Shown in pieces: positions 42,313-51,347 of a DNA stretch of 64,000 bases. Source of the stretch: Chryseobacterium indicum (GTDB lineage Bacteria > Bacteroidota > Bacteroidia > Flavobacteriales > Weeksellaceae); assembly GCF_021504595.1 (NCBI RefSeq), contig NZ_JACSGT010000001.1:496001-560000 (forward strand). The letters are read 5' to 3'. The translations under genes and the position numbers were made by a program. The notes beneath the pieces were generated by a model, which saw only the letters and a program-made list of their open reading frames with translations, did not search any database and was not told the origin of the DNA. Every line of letters begins with the position of its first letter. Within the stretch, counting starts at the first letter, position 1.

Positions 42313-45300
42313 GTGGAAAACTCAAAGCAGATTTTTCAGACCGACAGTAAAAAACGCTGGAGAAACGTTCAGTGGGGAAGCCGGATTTTTATCTTCGTAG
42401 CCATCCTGCTTTTTCTGGCATTAGGTCTTATGATGAAATTAGACAGAAGTCCCAAAATTCCCTTTAAAGAAGATTACAAAGCGGTTATAACAGCAAACAG
42501 ACCTTATCTTCAGGAGAACAAAATTTCCAAAGAATATAAAGGATTCCGAAGTTTCATTTCCGAAAAAACAATGCACACCAACCTTGCTAAAATAGAAAAA
42601 GCAAGGGCCGAAAGACTTAAAAACCAAAACAGAAACTGGGCGCAGTTTCCGGGCGGAATACGTTCTGCATTTTATGTGGCATGGGACCCGCAGTCTTTAA
42701 TGTCTTTAAAAAGAAATATCAGACACATCAATCTTGTTTTTCCGGAATGGTTTTTCCTTGATCCGAAAACCGGTGATCTTAAAACCAATGTAGATCCTGC
42801 CGGTTATAAAGTTATTAAAAGAACAGGAGTTGCGGCAATGCCGATTCTCAGTAATAATTTTGAACAGGAATTCCATTCTGAAGGTCTGGGAAAAGTGTTG
42901 AAAGATCCGAAAAAAAGAACCCAGCTTATTAAGAAATTAACGCTTCAATGCCAGAAACTCAATTTCAAAGGAATCAATATCGACTTTGAAGATATGAATC
43001 TGGATTCTGATGAAAACCTGATCGCTTTTATGAAAGAGCTTTCCGAAACATTTAAGCAGAATAAATTATTGGTTTCCATGGATATCATGACGGATAATGA
43101 CGATTACAATATCCAGAGACTGAATCCTTACGTAGATTATTTTGTATTAATGGCGTATGATGAATATGCACTGGATAGTGACGCGGGACCTGTTTCTTCT
43201 CAGAAATGGATCGAAGCACAAACCGGAAAAATTCTGGCAAAAACTTCACCGAATAAAATTATTTTAGGATTGGGAGCTTATGGCTACGACTGGAGTACAG
43301 ACAAGGAGCAGAATGTTTCCGTAACGTATATGCAGGCAATTACCAAAGCGAGTGCAAGTAAAGCGAGCATTAATTTCGACGACAATACCTTTAACTTAAA
43401 TTACTCTTACACAGATTCAAAAAACAATACACATACCGTATTTTTTAACGATGCTGCTTCTATTTTTAATACGATGCGTTTCTCTGCCGAATATCCTCTT
43501 GCCGGAACAGCACTCTGGAGACTGGGAAGTGAAGACAGCCGTATCTGGAATTTTTACGATAGAGATCTTACGTTTGCAGGTTTATCAAAATTAAATTTAA
43601 AAACTCTTGAAAATGTAAAAGGTCAGACCATGGTCGATTACATTGGTGACGGCGAAGTTTTGGACGTTCTTAATACGCCTCACGACGGAAAAATTGCCCT
43701 TGAGGTTGATCCCAAAGAAAAAATCATCACCGATGAAAATTATGTAACCTACCCAAGTTCTTACGAAGTTAAAAAATATGGAGAGGCTCCACAGAAAGAA
43801 CTGGTATTAACTTTTGATGACGGTCCTGATGAAACCTACACTCCGCAGGTTTTAGACGTATTGTCAAAATACCACGTTCCCGCAGCTTTCTTTTTGGTAG
43901 GATTAAATGCTGAAAAAAACCTTCCTTTGGTAAAAAGAATCTACAGAGAAGGACACGAAATTGGCAATCATACCTTTACCCATGAAAATGTGGCTAAAGT
44001 AAGTCCACAAAGAGCCCTGCTGGAAATGAAACTCACCAGACTGCTCATCGAATGTATCACAGGTCACAGTACCATTCTTTTCAGAGCACCTTACAATGCG
44101 GACTCTGAGCCTACAACTTCTGAAGAAATTATACCTGTTGCATTGGCAAGACAGCAGAATTATCTTGATATTGGCGAAAACATCGATCCCGAAGACTGGC
44201 AGCCGGGAATAAAAGCCGATGAAATTGTAAAACGTGTTTTAGCAGGTGTAAAAGCCGAACGCGGAAACATCATACTCCTTCACGATGCAGGAGGCGAAAC
44301 CCGTGAAGAAACCGTAAAAGCGTTGAAAGTTTTAATCCCGACATTGCAGAAACAAGGCTATCACTTCACCAATCTTGCCAGTATTTTGCATAAGAACAAA
44401 GCAGAACTGATGCCTTCCATACCGAAAACAAGAGCCTATTATGTGATGCAGCTTAATCTTCTTTTGGCAACCATTATTTATGGAATCAGTCATTTTTTGG
44501 TTGCTTTGTTTACCATTTTTATCGCATTGGGACTCATCAGATTGCTGATTATGTTATTCTGGGCATTTAAAGAACGTCGAAAAGAGAAAAAATCGGGAGA
44601 ATTTCCTGTTTTGGAATCTTACCCGAAGGTTTCAATTATTGTTCCTGCGTACAATGAAGAAGTCAACATTGTGTCATCATTAAACAATCTGTTAAAACAG
44701 ACCTATCCCAATTTCAATATTATTCTGGTAGACGACGGAAGTAAAGATTCAACCTACGAAAAAGCAAAAGAAGCCTTTTCTGAGCATCCGAAACTGAAGA
44801 TTTTCAGCAAAACCAACGGCGGAAAAGCAACCGCCCTGAACTTCGGGATCTCCCAAACCGATGCAGAATATGTGGTCTGCATAGATGCCGATACAAAACT
44901 CGAAAAAGATGCCGTAAAATATTTAATTGCAAGATTTTTAAACTCAGATCCACATGAAAAAATTGCTGCCGTGGCTGGAAATGTAAAAGTGGGAAATACC
45001 GTTAACTGGCTTACAAAATGGCAGTCCATTGAATATACAACCAGTCAGAATTTTGATCGTTTATCGTATGCCAATATCAATGCCATTACTGTAATTCCCG
45101 GTGCTATCGGAGCTTTCAGAAAATCTGTAATTGAAGAAGTTGGCGGATATTCTTCCGACACTTTAGCCGAAGACTGCGATATTACGGTTAAAATCTTAAG
45201 AGAAGGGTACACCGTTGCCAACGAAAACCGTGCAGTTGCCGTGACAGAAGCTCCGGAAAGCGTAAAACAGTTTTTAAAACAACGTTTCAGATGGACGTAC

Positions 45301-45711
45301 GGAATCATGCAGATGTTCTGGAAACAGAGACAGACTTTCCTTAACCCGAAATACAAAGGTTTAGGACTCTGGGCAATGCCGAATATTTTACTCTTCCAGT
45401 ATATTATTCCGTTCTTCTCACCGCTTGCCGATGTCATCATGTTTTTTGGAATATTGTCAGGAAACGGGGGAAAAATATTCAGTTACTATTTAATTTTCCT
45501 TTTGGTGGATGCATCTCTGGCTTTTATTGCGTTCATCATGCGGAGAGAGAAATTGGTAAATCTGCTGTATGTAATTCCTCAGCGTTTCGGATATCGCTGG
45601 CTGATGTATATTGTACTGTTCAGAAGCCTCCGAAAAGCACTGAAAGGCGAAATGCAGACCTGGGGATTCTTAAAACGTACCGGAAATGTAAAAGAAATTG
45701 CAACATCTTAA
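42313..45711 (+). CDS. Trifunctional GH18 - polysaccharide deacetylase (CE4) - glycosyltransferase 2 membrane protein
   Basis: This 1132-residue protein starts at a GTG, just before a basic stretch and a membrane helix (about 22-42). Extracytoplasmic GH18 barrel: GINIDFED with Glu226 and Asp224, the first Asp of the canonical DxxDxDxE replaced. CE4 deacetylase: TFDDGPD (Asp502, Asp503) and HTFTH (His553, His557). After transmembrane helices near 700-745 comes a cytosolic GT2 synthase with DDG (807-809), DAD (858-860), ED (953-954) and QRFRW (990-994), then 3-4 C-terminal helices. It likely makes, exports, trims and de-N-acetylates a beta-linked GlcNAc polymer, like PgaB plus PgaC in one chain. 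It is a single gene. Confidence 0.92.
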   Translation: MENSKQIFQTDSKKRWRNVQWGSRIFIFVAILLFLALGLMMKLDRSPKIPFKEDYKAVITANRPYLQENKISKEYKGFRSFISEKTMHTNLAKIEKARAERLKNQNRNWAQFPGGIRSAFYVAWDPQSLMSLKRNIRHINLVFPEWFFLDPKTGDLKTNVDPAGYKVIKRTGVAAMPILSNNFEQEFHSEGLGKVLKDPKKRTQLIKKLTLQCQKLNFKGINIDFEDMNLDSDENLIAFMKELSETFKQNKLLVSMDIMTDNDDYNIQRLNPYVDYFVLMAYDEYALDSDAGPVSSQKWIEAQTGKILAKTSPNKIILGLGAYGYDWSTDKEQNVSVTYMQAITKASASKASINFDDNTFNLNYSYTDSKNNTHTVFFNDAASIFNTMRFSAEYPLAGTALWRLGSEDSRIWNFYDRDLTFAGLSKLNLKTLENVKGQTMVDYIGDGEVLDVLNTPHDGKIALEVDPKEKIITDENYVTYPSSYEVKKYGEAPQKELVLTFDDGPDETYTPQVLDVLSKYHVPAAFFLVGLNAEKNLPLVKRIYREGHEIGNHTFTHENVAKVSPQRALLEMKLTRLLIECITGHSTILFRAPYNADSEPTTSEEIIPVALARQQNYLDIGENIDPEDWQPGIKADEIVKRVLAGVKAERGNIILLHDAGGETREETVKALKVLIPTLQKQGYHFTNLASILHKNKAELMPSIPKTRAYYVMQLNLLLATIIYGISHFLVALFTIFIALGLIRLLIMLFWAFKERRKEKKSGEFPVLESYPKVSIIVPAYNEEVNIVSSLNNLLKQTYPNFNIILVDDGSKDSTYEKAKEAFSEHPKLKIFSKTNGGKATALNFGISQTDAEYVVCIDADTKLEKDAVKYLIARFLNSDPHEKIAAVAGNVKVGNTVNWLTKWQSIEYTTSQNFDRLSYANINAITVIPGAIGAFRKSVIEEVGGYSSDTLAEDCDITVKILREGYTVANENRAVAVTEAPESVKQFLKQRFRWTYGIMQMFWKQRQTFLNPKYKGLGLWAMPNILLFQYIIPFFSPLADVIMFFGILSGNGGKIFSYYLIFLLVDASLAFIAFIMRREKLVNLLYVIPQRFGYRWLMYIVLFRSLRKALKGEMQTWGFLKRTGNVKEIATS

Positions 45712-45735
45712 ATTTAGGATTGTAAAAAAGTTGTC

Positions 45736-45901
45736 TTTCAAAATTAAGTGAAACGCCTTTGTTTATCTTAAATTTTTTAAACAGAGTTTTTAATAATTCC
45801 TTGTCTGGCATTGCGTTTAAATTATTGCAAAGGTAAACAACGTTTTTAATATTAAATTACCTAAATAAAGATACACAAAGGCGTTTCACTTAATTTCGAA
45901 A
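45736..45901. repeat. MITE-like element, 166 bp, with ~34-bp terminal inverted repeats
   Basis: The left end TTTCAAAATTAAGTGAAACG and the right end (reverse complement) TTTCGAAATTAAGTGAAACG continue with CCTTTGTKTATCTT. The interior is non-coding. The end sequence TTAAGTGAAACGCCT recurs inside each unit of the 309-bp array at 54901. It occupies half of the gap 45712-46036; the rest is AT-rich leader of the next gene. Confidence 0.75.
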
Positions 45902-45968
45902 TACAAAGACTGATAAGAAGAGATTTTCAAATTAAAAATTAAAATATAAACAGATCTTAATATTTAAT

Positions 45969-45976
45969 TAAATTTG
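45969..45976 (+). promoter_or_regulatory. -7 promoter element TAAATTTG
   Basis: A perfect TAnnTTTG 60 nt upstream of the M13 peptidase ATG at 46037. Confidence 0.5.
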
Positions 45977-46036
45977 TTTTCATAAAAAGTAACGAAATAA
46001 AAAAAAGTTACACTTATTGTAAAAATTGTAATTATA

Positions 46037-48064
46037 ATGAAAAAATTAACGCTTTCTCTGCTTTTATTAGGAGGAATTTGTTCACAGACCGTGAACGCTC
46101 AGGCGACAGATAAAGGTCTAGACCTTAGCTTGATGGATAAATCAGTACGTCCGCAAGATGACTTTTATAACTATGTAAGTGGAACATGGATGAAAACTGC
46201 CAAAATTCCTTCCGATAAACCAACCTGGGGAAGTTTCAACAAACTGGCTGAAGATACAGACAACAACTCCATGACGATTCTGAACTCTCTTCTGAAAGAT
46301 AAATTTGCTGACGGAACAGAAGGAAAGAAAATTCAGGACTTGTACGCAACGTACATGAACATGACAAAGAGAAATGCAGACGGTATCAAACCGATTCAGG
46401 CAAATCTTAATAAAATCGATGCCATTAAATCCGTTGGAGATCTTCAAAAATATTTAATCTCTGTAACCAAAGAAGGAGAAAACAACTTCTACGGATGGGG
46501 AGTAGATGCAGATCTTAAAGACTCTAAAATGAACGTTGTTTATCTTGGTGACGCATCTTTAGGTCTTGGAAGAGATTACTATCAGAAAGTGAACGAAAAA
46601 AACACAGAAGCTTTAGCAGAATATACAAAATATGTTGCTTCTATGTTAAAAGAACTAGGATATAAAAACGCTGATGCTGCCGCAAAAGGTATTGTAGATT
46701 ACGAGAAAAGCATTGCAAAAACATATTTAACCAACGAGCAGAGCCGTGATAATACGCTACAGTACAATCCGCAAACAATGGCTCAGCTTTCAGCTTTGGT
46801 AAAAAATGTAGACCTTCCGGCTTATCTTAAAGCAGTTGGCGTAAATACAGATAAAGTAATTATCGGAGAATTAGGATATTACAAGAATTTAGATAAATTC
46901 ATCAATACACAGAATCTTCCTGTTATCAAAGATTATCTTAAATTCCACATGATCCACGGAAGCGCGGCTTACCTAAGCGAAAAATTAGGTGATATGAGAT
47001 TCGCTTTCTATGGCAAATATTTAAGAGGACAGCAGGAGCAGAGAGCCTTAAACAAGAGAGGATACGAATTAATTAACGGATCTTTAGGAGAAGCATTCGG
47101 TAAATTATACGTTGAAAAATATTTCCCTGCAGAAGCGAAAGCACAGATGGTTGAACTGATCGATTACTTAAAGAAAAGTTTCGCGGTTCACATCAACGGA
47201 TTAACGTGGATGTCTTCTACTACCAAGCAAAAAGCAATGGAAAAGCTGAATAAGTTCACGGTAAAAGTGGCGTATCCGGACAAATGGAAAGATTATTCCA
47301 AATTAACCATCACGCCGGAATCAAAAGGCGGAAATCTATATGCCAATCTTCAGAATATTGCAGAATGGCAGTACAACAAAGACTTAGCTAAAATCGGGAA
47401 ACCGGTAGATAAAACAGAGTGGGGAATGACGCCGCAGACTGTAAATGCTTACTACAACCCGGTAAACAACGAAATCGTTTTCCCTGCTGCAATCCTACAG
47501 CCGCCTTTCTTCAATCCTAAAGCAGATGCTGCGGTGAATTTCGGTGGAATTGGTGCGGTTATCGGTCACGAAATGAGCCACGGATTTGATGATTCGGGTG
47601 CACAGTTTGATGCAGACGGAAACTTGGTAGACTGGTGGACTCCTGAAGATAAAGCCAACTTCGAAAAAGCAACAAAAGCCCTTGCCGCACAGTATGACAA
47701 ATACGAACCAGTAAAAGGAACTTTCGTGAACGGAACCTTTACCAACGGAGAAAATATTGCAGATTTAGGAGGCGTAAACATCGCTTACGATGCTCTTCAG
47801 ATGTATCTGAAAGACAAAGGAAATCCGGGAGTTATCAGCGGTTACACTCAGGACCAGAGATTCTTCCTGAGCTGGGCGACAGTCTGGAGAACATTATCCA
47901 GCGAAAAATACATGATCAATCAGGTAAAAACAGATCCGCATTCTCCGGGATATTTCAGAAGTTTCGGTCCTTTAACCAATGTTGATGCTTTCTATAAAGC
48001 GTTTGATGTGAAAGAAGGAGACAAATTGTACAAAAAACCGGCAGAAAGAATTAAAATCTGGTAA
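46037..48064 (+). CDS. M13 family zinc metallopeptidase (neprilysin-like), secreted
   Basis: This 675-residue protein has a signal peptide (ending QTVNAQA), then an M13 N-terminal helical domain (VRPQDDFYNYVSGTWMKTAKIP) and a catalytic domain with HEMSH (511-515) and Glu572 in GENIADLGG as third zinc ligand. NAYYNPVNNEIVFPAAILQPPFF is the substrate-binding strand. It degrades small peptides in the periplasm or outside. It is a paralogue of 48991-51090 with the same length and motifs; the two are separated by repeats. The length is typical of bacterial M13. Confidence 0.96.
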   Translation: MKKLTLSLLLLGGICSQTVNAQATDKGLDLSLMDKSVRPQDDFYNYVSGTWMKTAKIPSDKPTWGSFNKLAEDTDNNSMTILNSLLKDKFADGTEGKKIQDLYATYMNMTKRNADGIKPIQANLNKIDAIKSVGDLQKYLISVTKEGENNFYGWGVDADLKDSKMNVVYLGDASLGLGRDYYQKVNEKNTEALAEYTKYVASMLKELGYKNADAAAKGIVDYEKSIAKTYLTNEQSRDNTLQYNPQTMAQLSALVKNVDLPAYLKAVGVNTDKVIIGELGYYKNLDKFINTQNLPVIKDYLKFHMIHGSAAYLSEKLGDMRFAFYGKYLRGQQEQRALNKRGYELINGSLGEAFGKLYVEKYFPAEAKAQMVELIDYLKKSFAVHINGLTWMSSTTKQKAMEKLNKFTVKVAYPDKWKDYSKLTITPESKGGNLYANLQNIAEWQYNKDLAKIGKPVDKTEWGMTPQTVNAYYNPVNNEIVFPAAILQPPFFNPKADAAVNFGGIGAVIGHEMSHGFDDSGAQFDADGNLVDWWTPEDKANFEKATKALAAQYDKYEPVKGTFVNGTFTNGENIADLGGVNIAYDALQMYLKDKGNPGVISGYTQDQRFFLSWATVWRTLSSEKYMINQVKTDPHSPGYFRSFGPLTNVDAFYKAFDVKEGDKLYKKPAERIKIW

Positions 48065-48084
48065 TCACAATTTTAGATACAGCC

Positions 48085-48113
48085 AAAACCGTTCAGCAAT
48101 GAGCGGTTTTTTT
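48085..48113 (+). terminator. Rho-independent terminator with GCAA loop
   Basis: An 11-bp stem (AAAACCGTTCA / TGAGCGGTTTT, one G-U) capped by GCAA and followed by T residues, 21 bp past the M13 stop. Confidence 0.85.
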
Positions 48114-48124
48114 GTTTTTTTTTT

Positions 48125-48233
48125 GGAGCTTTTTCGCGCTTTCCGCACTCGCTATTTCTTTGGTTTCGGCGCGGCGGCGCCGCGCCGAAACCAAAGAAAT
48201 GAGCTCAGACAAATGCTTCAATCACGGCTAGGA
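48125..48233. repeat. REP-like GC-rich palindromic element, copy 2
   Basis: A 23-bp perfect stem (48154-48176 / 48178-48200) around a single central G, core TTTCGGCGCGGCG. The flanks GGAGCTTTTTCGCGCTTTCC (left) and GAGCTCAGACA plus CGGCTAGGAT (right) match copy 1 at 17028 although the stem sequence differs. Confidence 0.85.
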
Positions 48234-48300
48234 TTTCAGTCATTTTTTTCAGCATCAGAAAAATAGAATAGAAATTATCTCCAATTTAGAAATCCCTGTA

Positions 48301-48790
48301 TCATTTGCTGAGTGAATCGCCCTTGCGAACAAAAAATACCCGCTACAATGCAAAACAAAACCTAGCGAACATCGCGTTAAAATCAATAAAAATCAATTTC
48401 TCCTAAAATCAAAGAGCCGAATAATCTAAGTTGCTATCATTTGCTGAGTGAATCGCCCTTGCGAACAAAAAATACCCGCTACAATGCAAAACAAAACCTA
48501 GCGAACATCGCGTTAAAATCAATAAAAATCAATTTCTCCTAAAATCAAAGAGCAGAATAGTCTAAGTTGCTATCATTTGCTGAGTGAATCGCCGTTGCGA
48601 ACAAAAAATACCCACTACAATGTAAAACAAAATCTAGCGAACATCGCGTTAAAATCAATAAAAATAGATTTCTCCTAAAATCAAAAGAGCAGAATAGTCT
48701 AAGTTGCTATCATTTGCTGAGTGAAGCGCCGTTGCGAAAAAAATACCCACTACAATGCAAAACAAAACCTGGCGAACTTTTGCGTTTAAG
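48301..48790. repeat. Tandem array of ~136-bp units, four copies
   Basis: Units start with TCATTTGCTGAGTGAA at 48301, 48437, 48573 and 48710 (periods 136, 136, 137). Each contains TTGCGAACAAAAAATACC, CTACAATG, GCGAACATCGCGTTAAAATC. The last is truncated and more diverged. Copies 1 and 2 are almost identical. Together with the REP-like element it makes the 926-bp gap 48065-48990 gene-free. Confidence 0.9.
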
Positions 48791-48950
48791 AAGACTTATC
48801 CCGAACTCAGATTATTTAAGAACTCTTTCGAACTTTGTGAGAAATACTAATACTCAGTCAATCAAAATCAAATAACAAAAATATCAAGTTCTTATTTACA
48901 TCCTTTTCATCAATTATTATTTATCACTTATCATTTATAATCAAAATTCG

Positions 48951-48967
48951 TATATTTGGTAAGTTTG
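48951..48967 (+). promoter_or_regulatory. Two overlapping -7 elements (TATATTTG, TAAGTTTG)
   Basis: Perfect TAnnTTTG matches at 48951-48958 and 48960-48967, 23-32 nt upstream of the ATG at 48991. Either could serve the second M13 gene. Confidence 0.55.
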
Positions 48968-48990
48968 TGTAAAATCAAAAAATATCTTTA

Positions 48991-51090
48991 ATGAAAAAGC
49001 TAAATATCGGGATACTTGCCTTTTCGGGTCTGGTATTCTTAAATTCTTGTGGTACAGCGAAAACGGGAGAAATTAAAAAACCTGAAACCATGAAAACGGT
49101 TGCTGTAGAGCCGGTGAAAAAAGAGGAAGTAAAAGAAGAAGGGATCAATCTGTCGTACATGGATAAAACTGTTCGTCCCCAAGATGATTTTTTTAGCTAT
49201 GTAAACGGAAACTGGGTAAAAACTACGCAGATTCCTTCAGATAAAGCAAGTTGGGGTTCTTTTAATGCACTGAGAGAAAATGTAGACGATGCTTCTCTGG
49301 ACATCCTGAACAAAATTTTATCAGAATCTTATCCTGAAGGTTCCGAAGGTCAGAAAATCCAGAATCTATATGCCTCATTTATGGATACCAACAAAAGAAA
49401 TGCAGAAGGACTGGCTCCGATTAAAGGAGATCTTGCAAAAATTGATGCCATTAAAAACATCGTCGATCTTCAGAAATACCTGCTTGAAGCAACAAAAGTA
49501 GGCGACAATTCTTTCTACGGATGGAGAGTAGGAGCAGACCTGAAAGATTCTAAAATGAATGCAGTCTATCTTGGCGGTCCCGATCTTGGACTGGGAAGAG
49601 ATTACTATCAGAAAGTAAATGAAGCCAACACCAAAACGTTAGCAGAATATCAGACCTATGTCGGAAAACTATTCGGCGTTTTAGGCTATAAAAATTCAGA
49701 AACTTCGGCAAAAAAAGTGGTGGATTTCGAAAAACAGTTGGCAAACTATTTATTAACGCTTGAACAGAACAGAGATGCCAATTTAAGATACAACCCTAAA
49801 AACGTATCAGAATTGCCGGCTTTGGTTAAAAACGTTAATCTTCCGAAATATCTGAAGGATGCCGGAGTAAATACAGACAGAGTCATCATCGGCGAGCTGA
49901 AGTATTACCAGAATATGGATTCTTTCCTTACCCAGAAAAACCTTCCATTGCTTAAAGACTATCTGAAGTACCACTTAATCAATGGAAATGCAAGCAATCT
50001 GGATGAAAATTTAGAGCAGATCAGATTCGATTTCTATTCCAAATATCTTCAGGGACAGAAAGAACAGCGTCCGATGAACAAAAGAGGACTTTCTTTGGTA
50101 AACAGCGTTCTGGGAGAAGCGTTCGGAAAATTATATGTGGAGAAATATTTTACACCGGAAGCAAAAGCACAAATGGAAATGTATATCGATTACATTTTAA
50201 AATCCTTCAAAACGCACATCAACGAAATGGATTGGATGTCTCCGGAAACAAAAGTAAAGGCACAGGAAAAATTATCAAAATTCACCGTGAAAATTGCTTA
50301 TCCGGATAAATGGAAAGATTATGCTCAATTAAAAGTAGAATCTCCGAAACAGGGAGCAACATTGTATTCCAATCTTCAGAATGTTTCAGCGTGGCAGTAT
50401 CAGAAAAATTTAGATAAAATAGGAAAACCGGTAGACCGAACAGAATGGGGAATGACGCCGCAAACTGTAAATGCTTATTACAGCGGATCAAACAACGAAA
50501 TCGTTTTCCCTGCAGCCATTCTTCAGCCCCCTTTCTATAATCCAAAAGCAGATGCTGCTGTTAACTTTGGAGGAATCGGAGCCGTTATCGGTCACGAAAT
50601 TTCTCACGGATTCGATGACAGCGGTTCAAGATTCGACGGAGACGGAAATTTGAATAACTGGTGGACCGATGCAGACCGTAAAAACTTTGACGCAAAGGTA
50701 GCACAATTGGCAGCACAGTACAGCGCTTACGAACCGGTAAAAGGAAGCTTCGTTAACGGAAAATTCACAAGTGGCGAAAATATCGGAGATTTGGGAGGAG
50801 TGGCAGTGGCTTACGATGCACTTCAGATGTATCTTAGAGATCACGGAAATCCTGGCTTAATCAGCGGATTTACTCAGGATCAGAGATTCTTTATGAGCTG
50901 GGCAACAGTCTGGAGAACGAAGTCTACAGACCAGTATATGACCAATCAGGTAAAAACAGATCCGCATTCGCCGGGAATTTTCAGAGCATTCGGTCCGTTG
51001 GTCAATCAGGATTCTTTCATCAAAGCATTTGATATCAAGCCGGGAGACAAAATGTATAAAGCTCCGCAGGACAGAATAAAAATTTGGTAA
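48991..51090 (+). CDS. M13 family zinc metallopeptidase, lipoprotein
   Basis: This 699-residue paralogue of 46037-48064 has a lipoprotein signal (LAFSGLVFLNSC) and a Lys/Glu-rich linker before the M13 domain (VRPQDDFFSYVNGNWVKTTQIP). Zinc motif HEISH is at 535-539, with Glu596 in GENIGDLGG and NAYYSGSNNEIVFPAAILQPPFY. It is probably anchored to the outer membrane, whereas the first paralogue is soluble. It has its own promoter and terminator. Confidence 0.96.
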   Translation: MKKLNIGILAFSGLVFLNSCGTAKTGEIKKPETMKTVAVEPVKKEEVKEEGINLSYMDKTVRPQDDFFSYVNGNWVKTTQIPSDKASWGSFNALRENVDDASLDILNKILSESYPEGSEGQKIQNLYASFMDTNKRNAEGLAPIKGDLAKIDAIKNIVDLQKYLLEATKVGDNSFYGWRVGADLKDSKMNAVYLGGPDLGLGRDYYQKVNEANTKTLAEYQTYVGKLFGVLGYKNSETSAKKVVDFEKQLANYLLTLEQNRDANLRYNPKNVSELPALVKNVNLPKYLKDAGVNTDRVIIGELKYYQNMDSFLTQKNLPLLKDYLKYHLINGNASNLDENLEQIRFDFYSKYLQGQKEQRPMNKRGLSLVNSVLGEAFGKLYVEKYFTPEAKAQMEMYIDYILKSFKTHINEMDWMSPETKVKAQEKLSKFTVKIAYPDKWKDYAQLKVESPKQGATLYSNLQNVSAWQYQKNLDKIGKPVDRTEWGMTPQTVNAYYSGSNNEIVFPAAILQPPFYNPKADAAVNFGGIGAVIGHEISHGFDDSGSRFDGDGNLNNWWTDADRKNFDAKVAQLAAQYSAYEPVKGSFVNGKFTSGENIGDLGGVAVAYDALQMYLRDHGNPGLISGFTQDQRFFMSWATVWRTKSTDQYMTNQVKTDPHSPGIFRAFGPLVNQDSFIKAFDIKPGDKMYKAPQDRIKIW

Positions 51091-51114
51091 TACAGACCAA
51101 AAATTGTTAGAAAT

Positions 51115-51143
51115 AAAAACGCATCAGAAATGGTGCGTTTTTT
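51115..51143 (+). terminator. Rho-independent terminator with GAAA loop
   Basis: A 12-bp stem (AAAAACGCATCA / TGGTGCGTTTTT, with one G-U) capped by a GAAA tetraloop and followed by T residues. Confidence 0.85.
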
Positions 51144-51189
51144 ATTTAATTTTTCATAGTTTAGTGACATCGCAAAATATCAGTTTTTG

Positions 51190-51219
51190 GTTAATATTTA
51201 ATTTAAAAAGTTAATATTT
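51190..51219. promoter_or_regulatory. Direct repeat upstream of tssB (GTTAATATTT x2)
   Basis: GTTAATATTT at 51190-51199 and 51210-51219, 20 bp apart, lies about 130 bp before the tssB ATG at 51348. It could be an operator; no clear -7 consensus was found between it and the gene. Confidence 0.35.
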
Positions 51220-51347
51220 CAAGAAAAATCTTAACAAAATTTTGTATGTTACAGTTTTTTTTTAAATTTAAACATTGGATTGGTCAGCTATTTGATGCTG
51301 ATAAAAACAATACACACCAACATCGAAAATCTCAAAATATTAATAAT

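Noticed and set aside
45045..45440. 131-residue minus-strand frame within the GT2 domain
   Set aside because: It is a shadow of the GT2 coding region; the plus-strand motifs are intact.
46037..48064. Frameshift or decay in one of the paralogous M13 genes
   Set aside because: Both frames are full length with intact HExxH and third ligand.
48301..48790. Regular repeats that could be taken for a CRISPR array
   Set aside because: The whole 136-bp unit is repeated, with no unique spacers between short repeats, and no cas gene is nearby.
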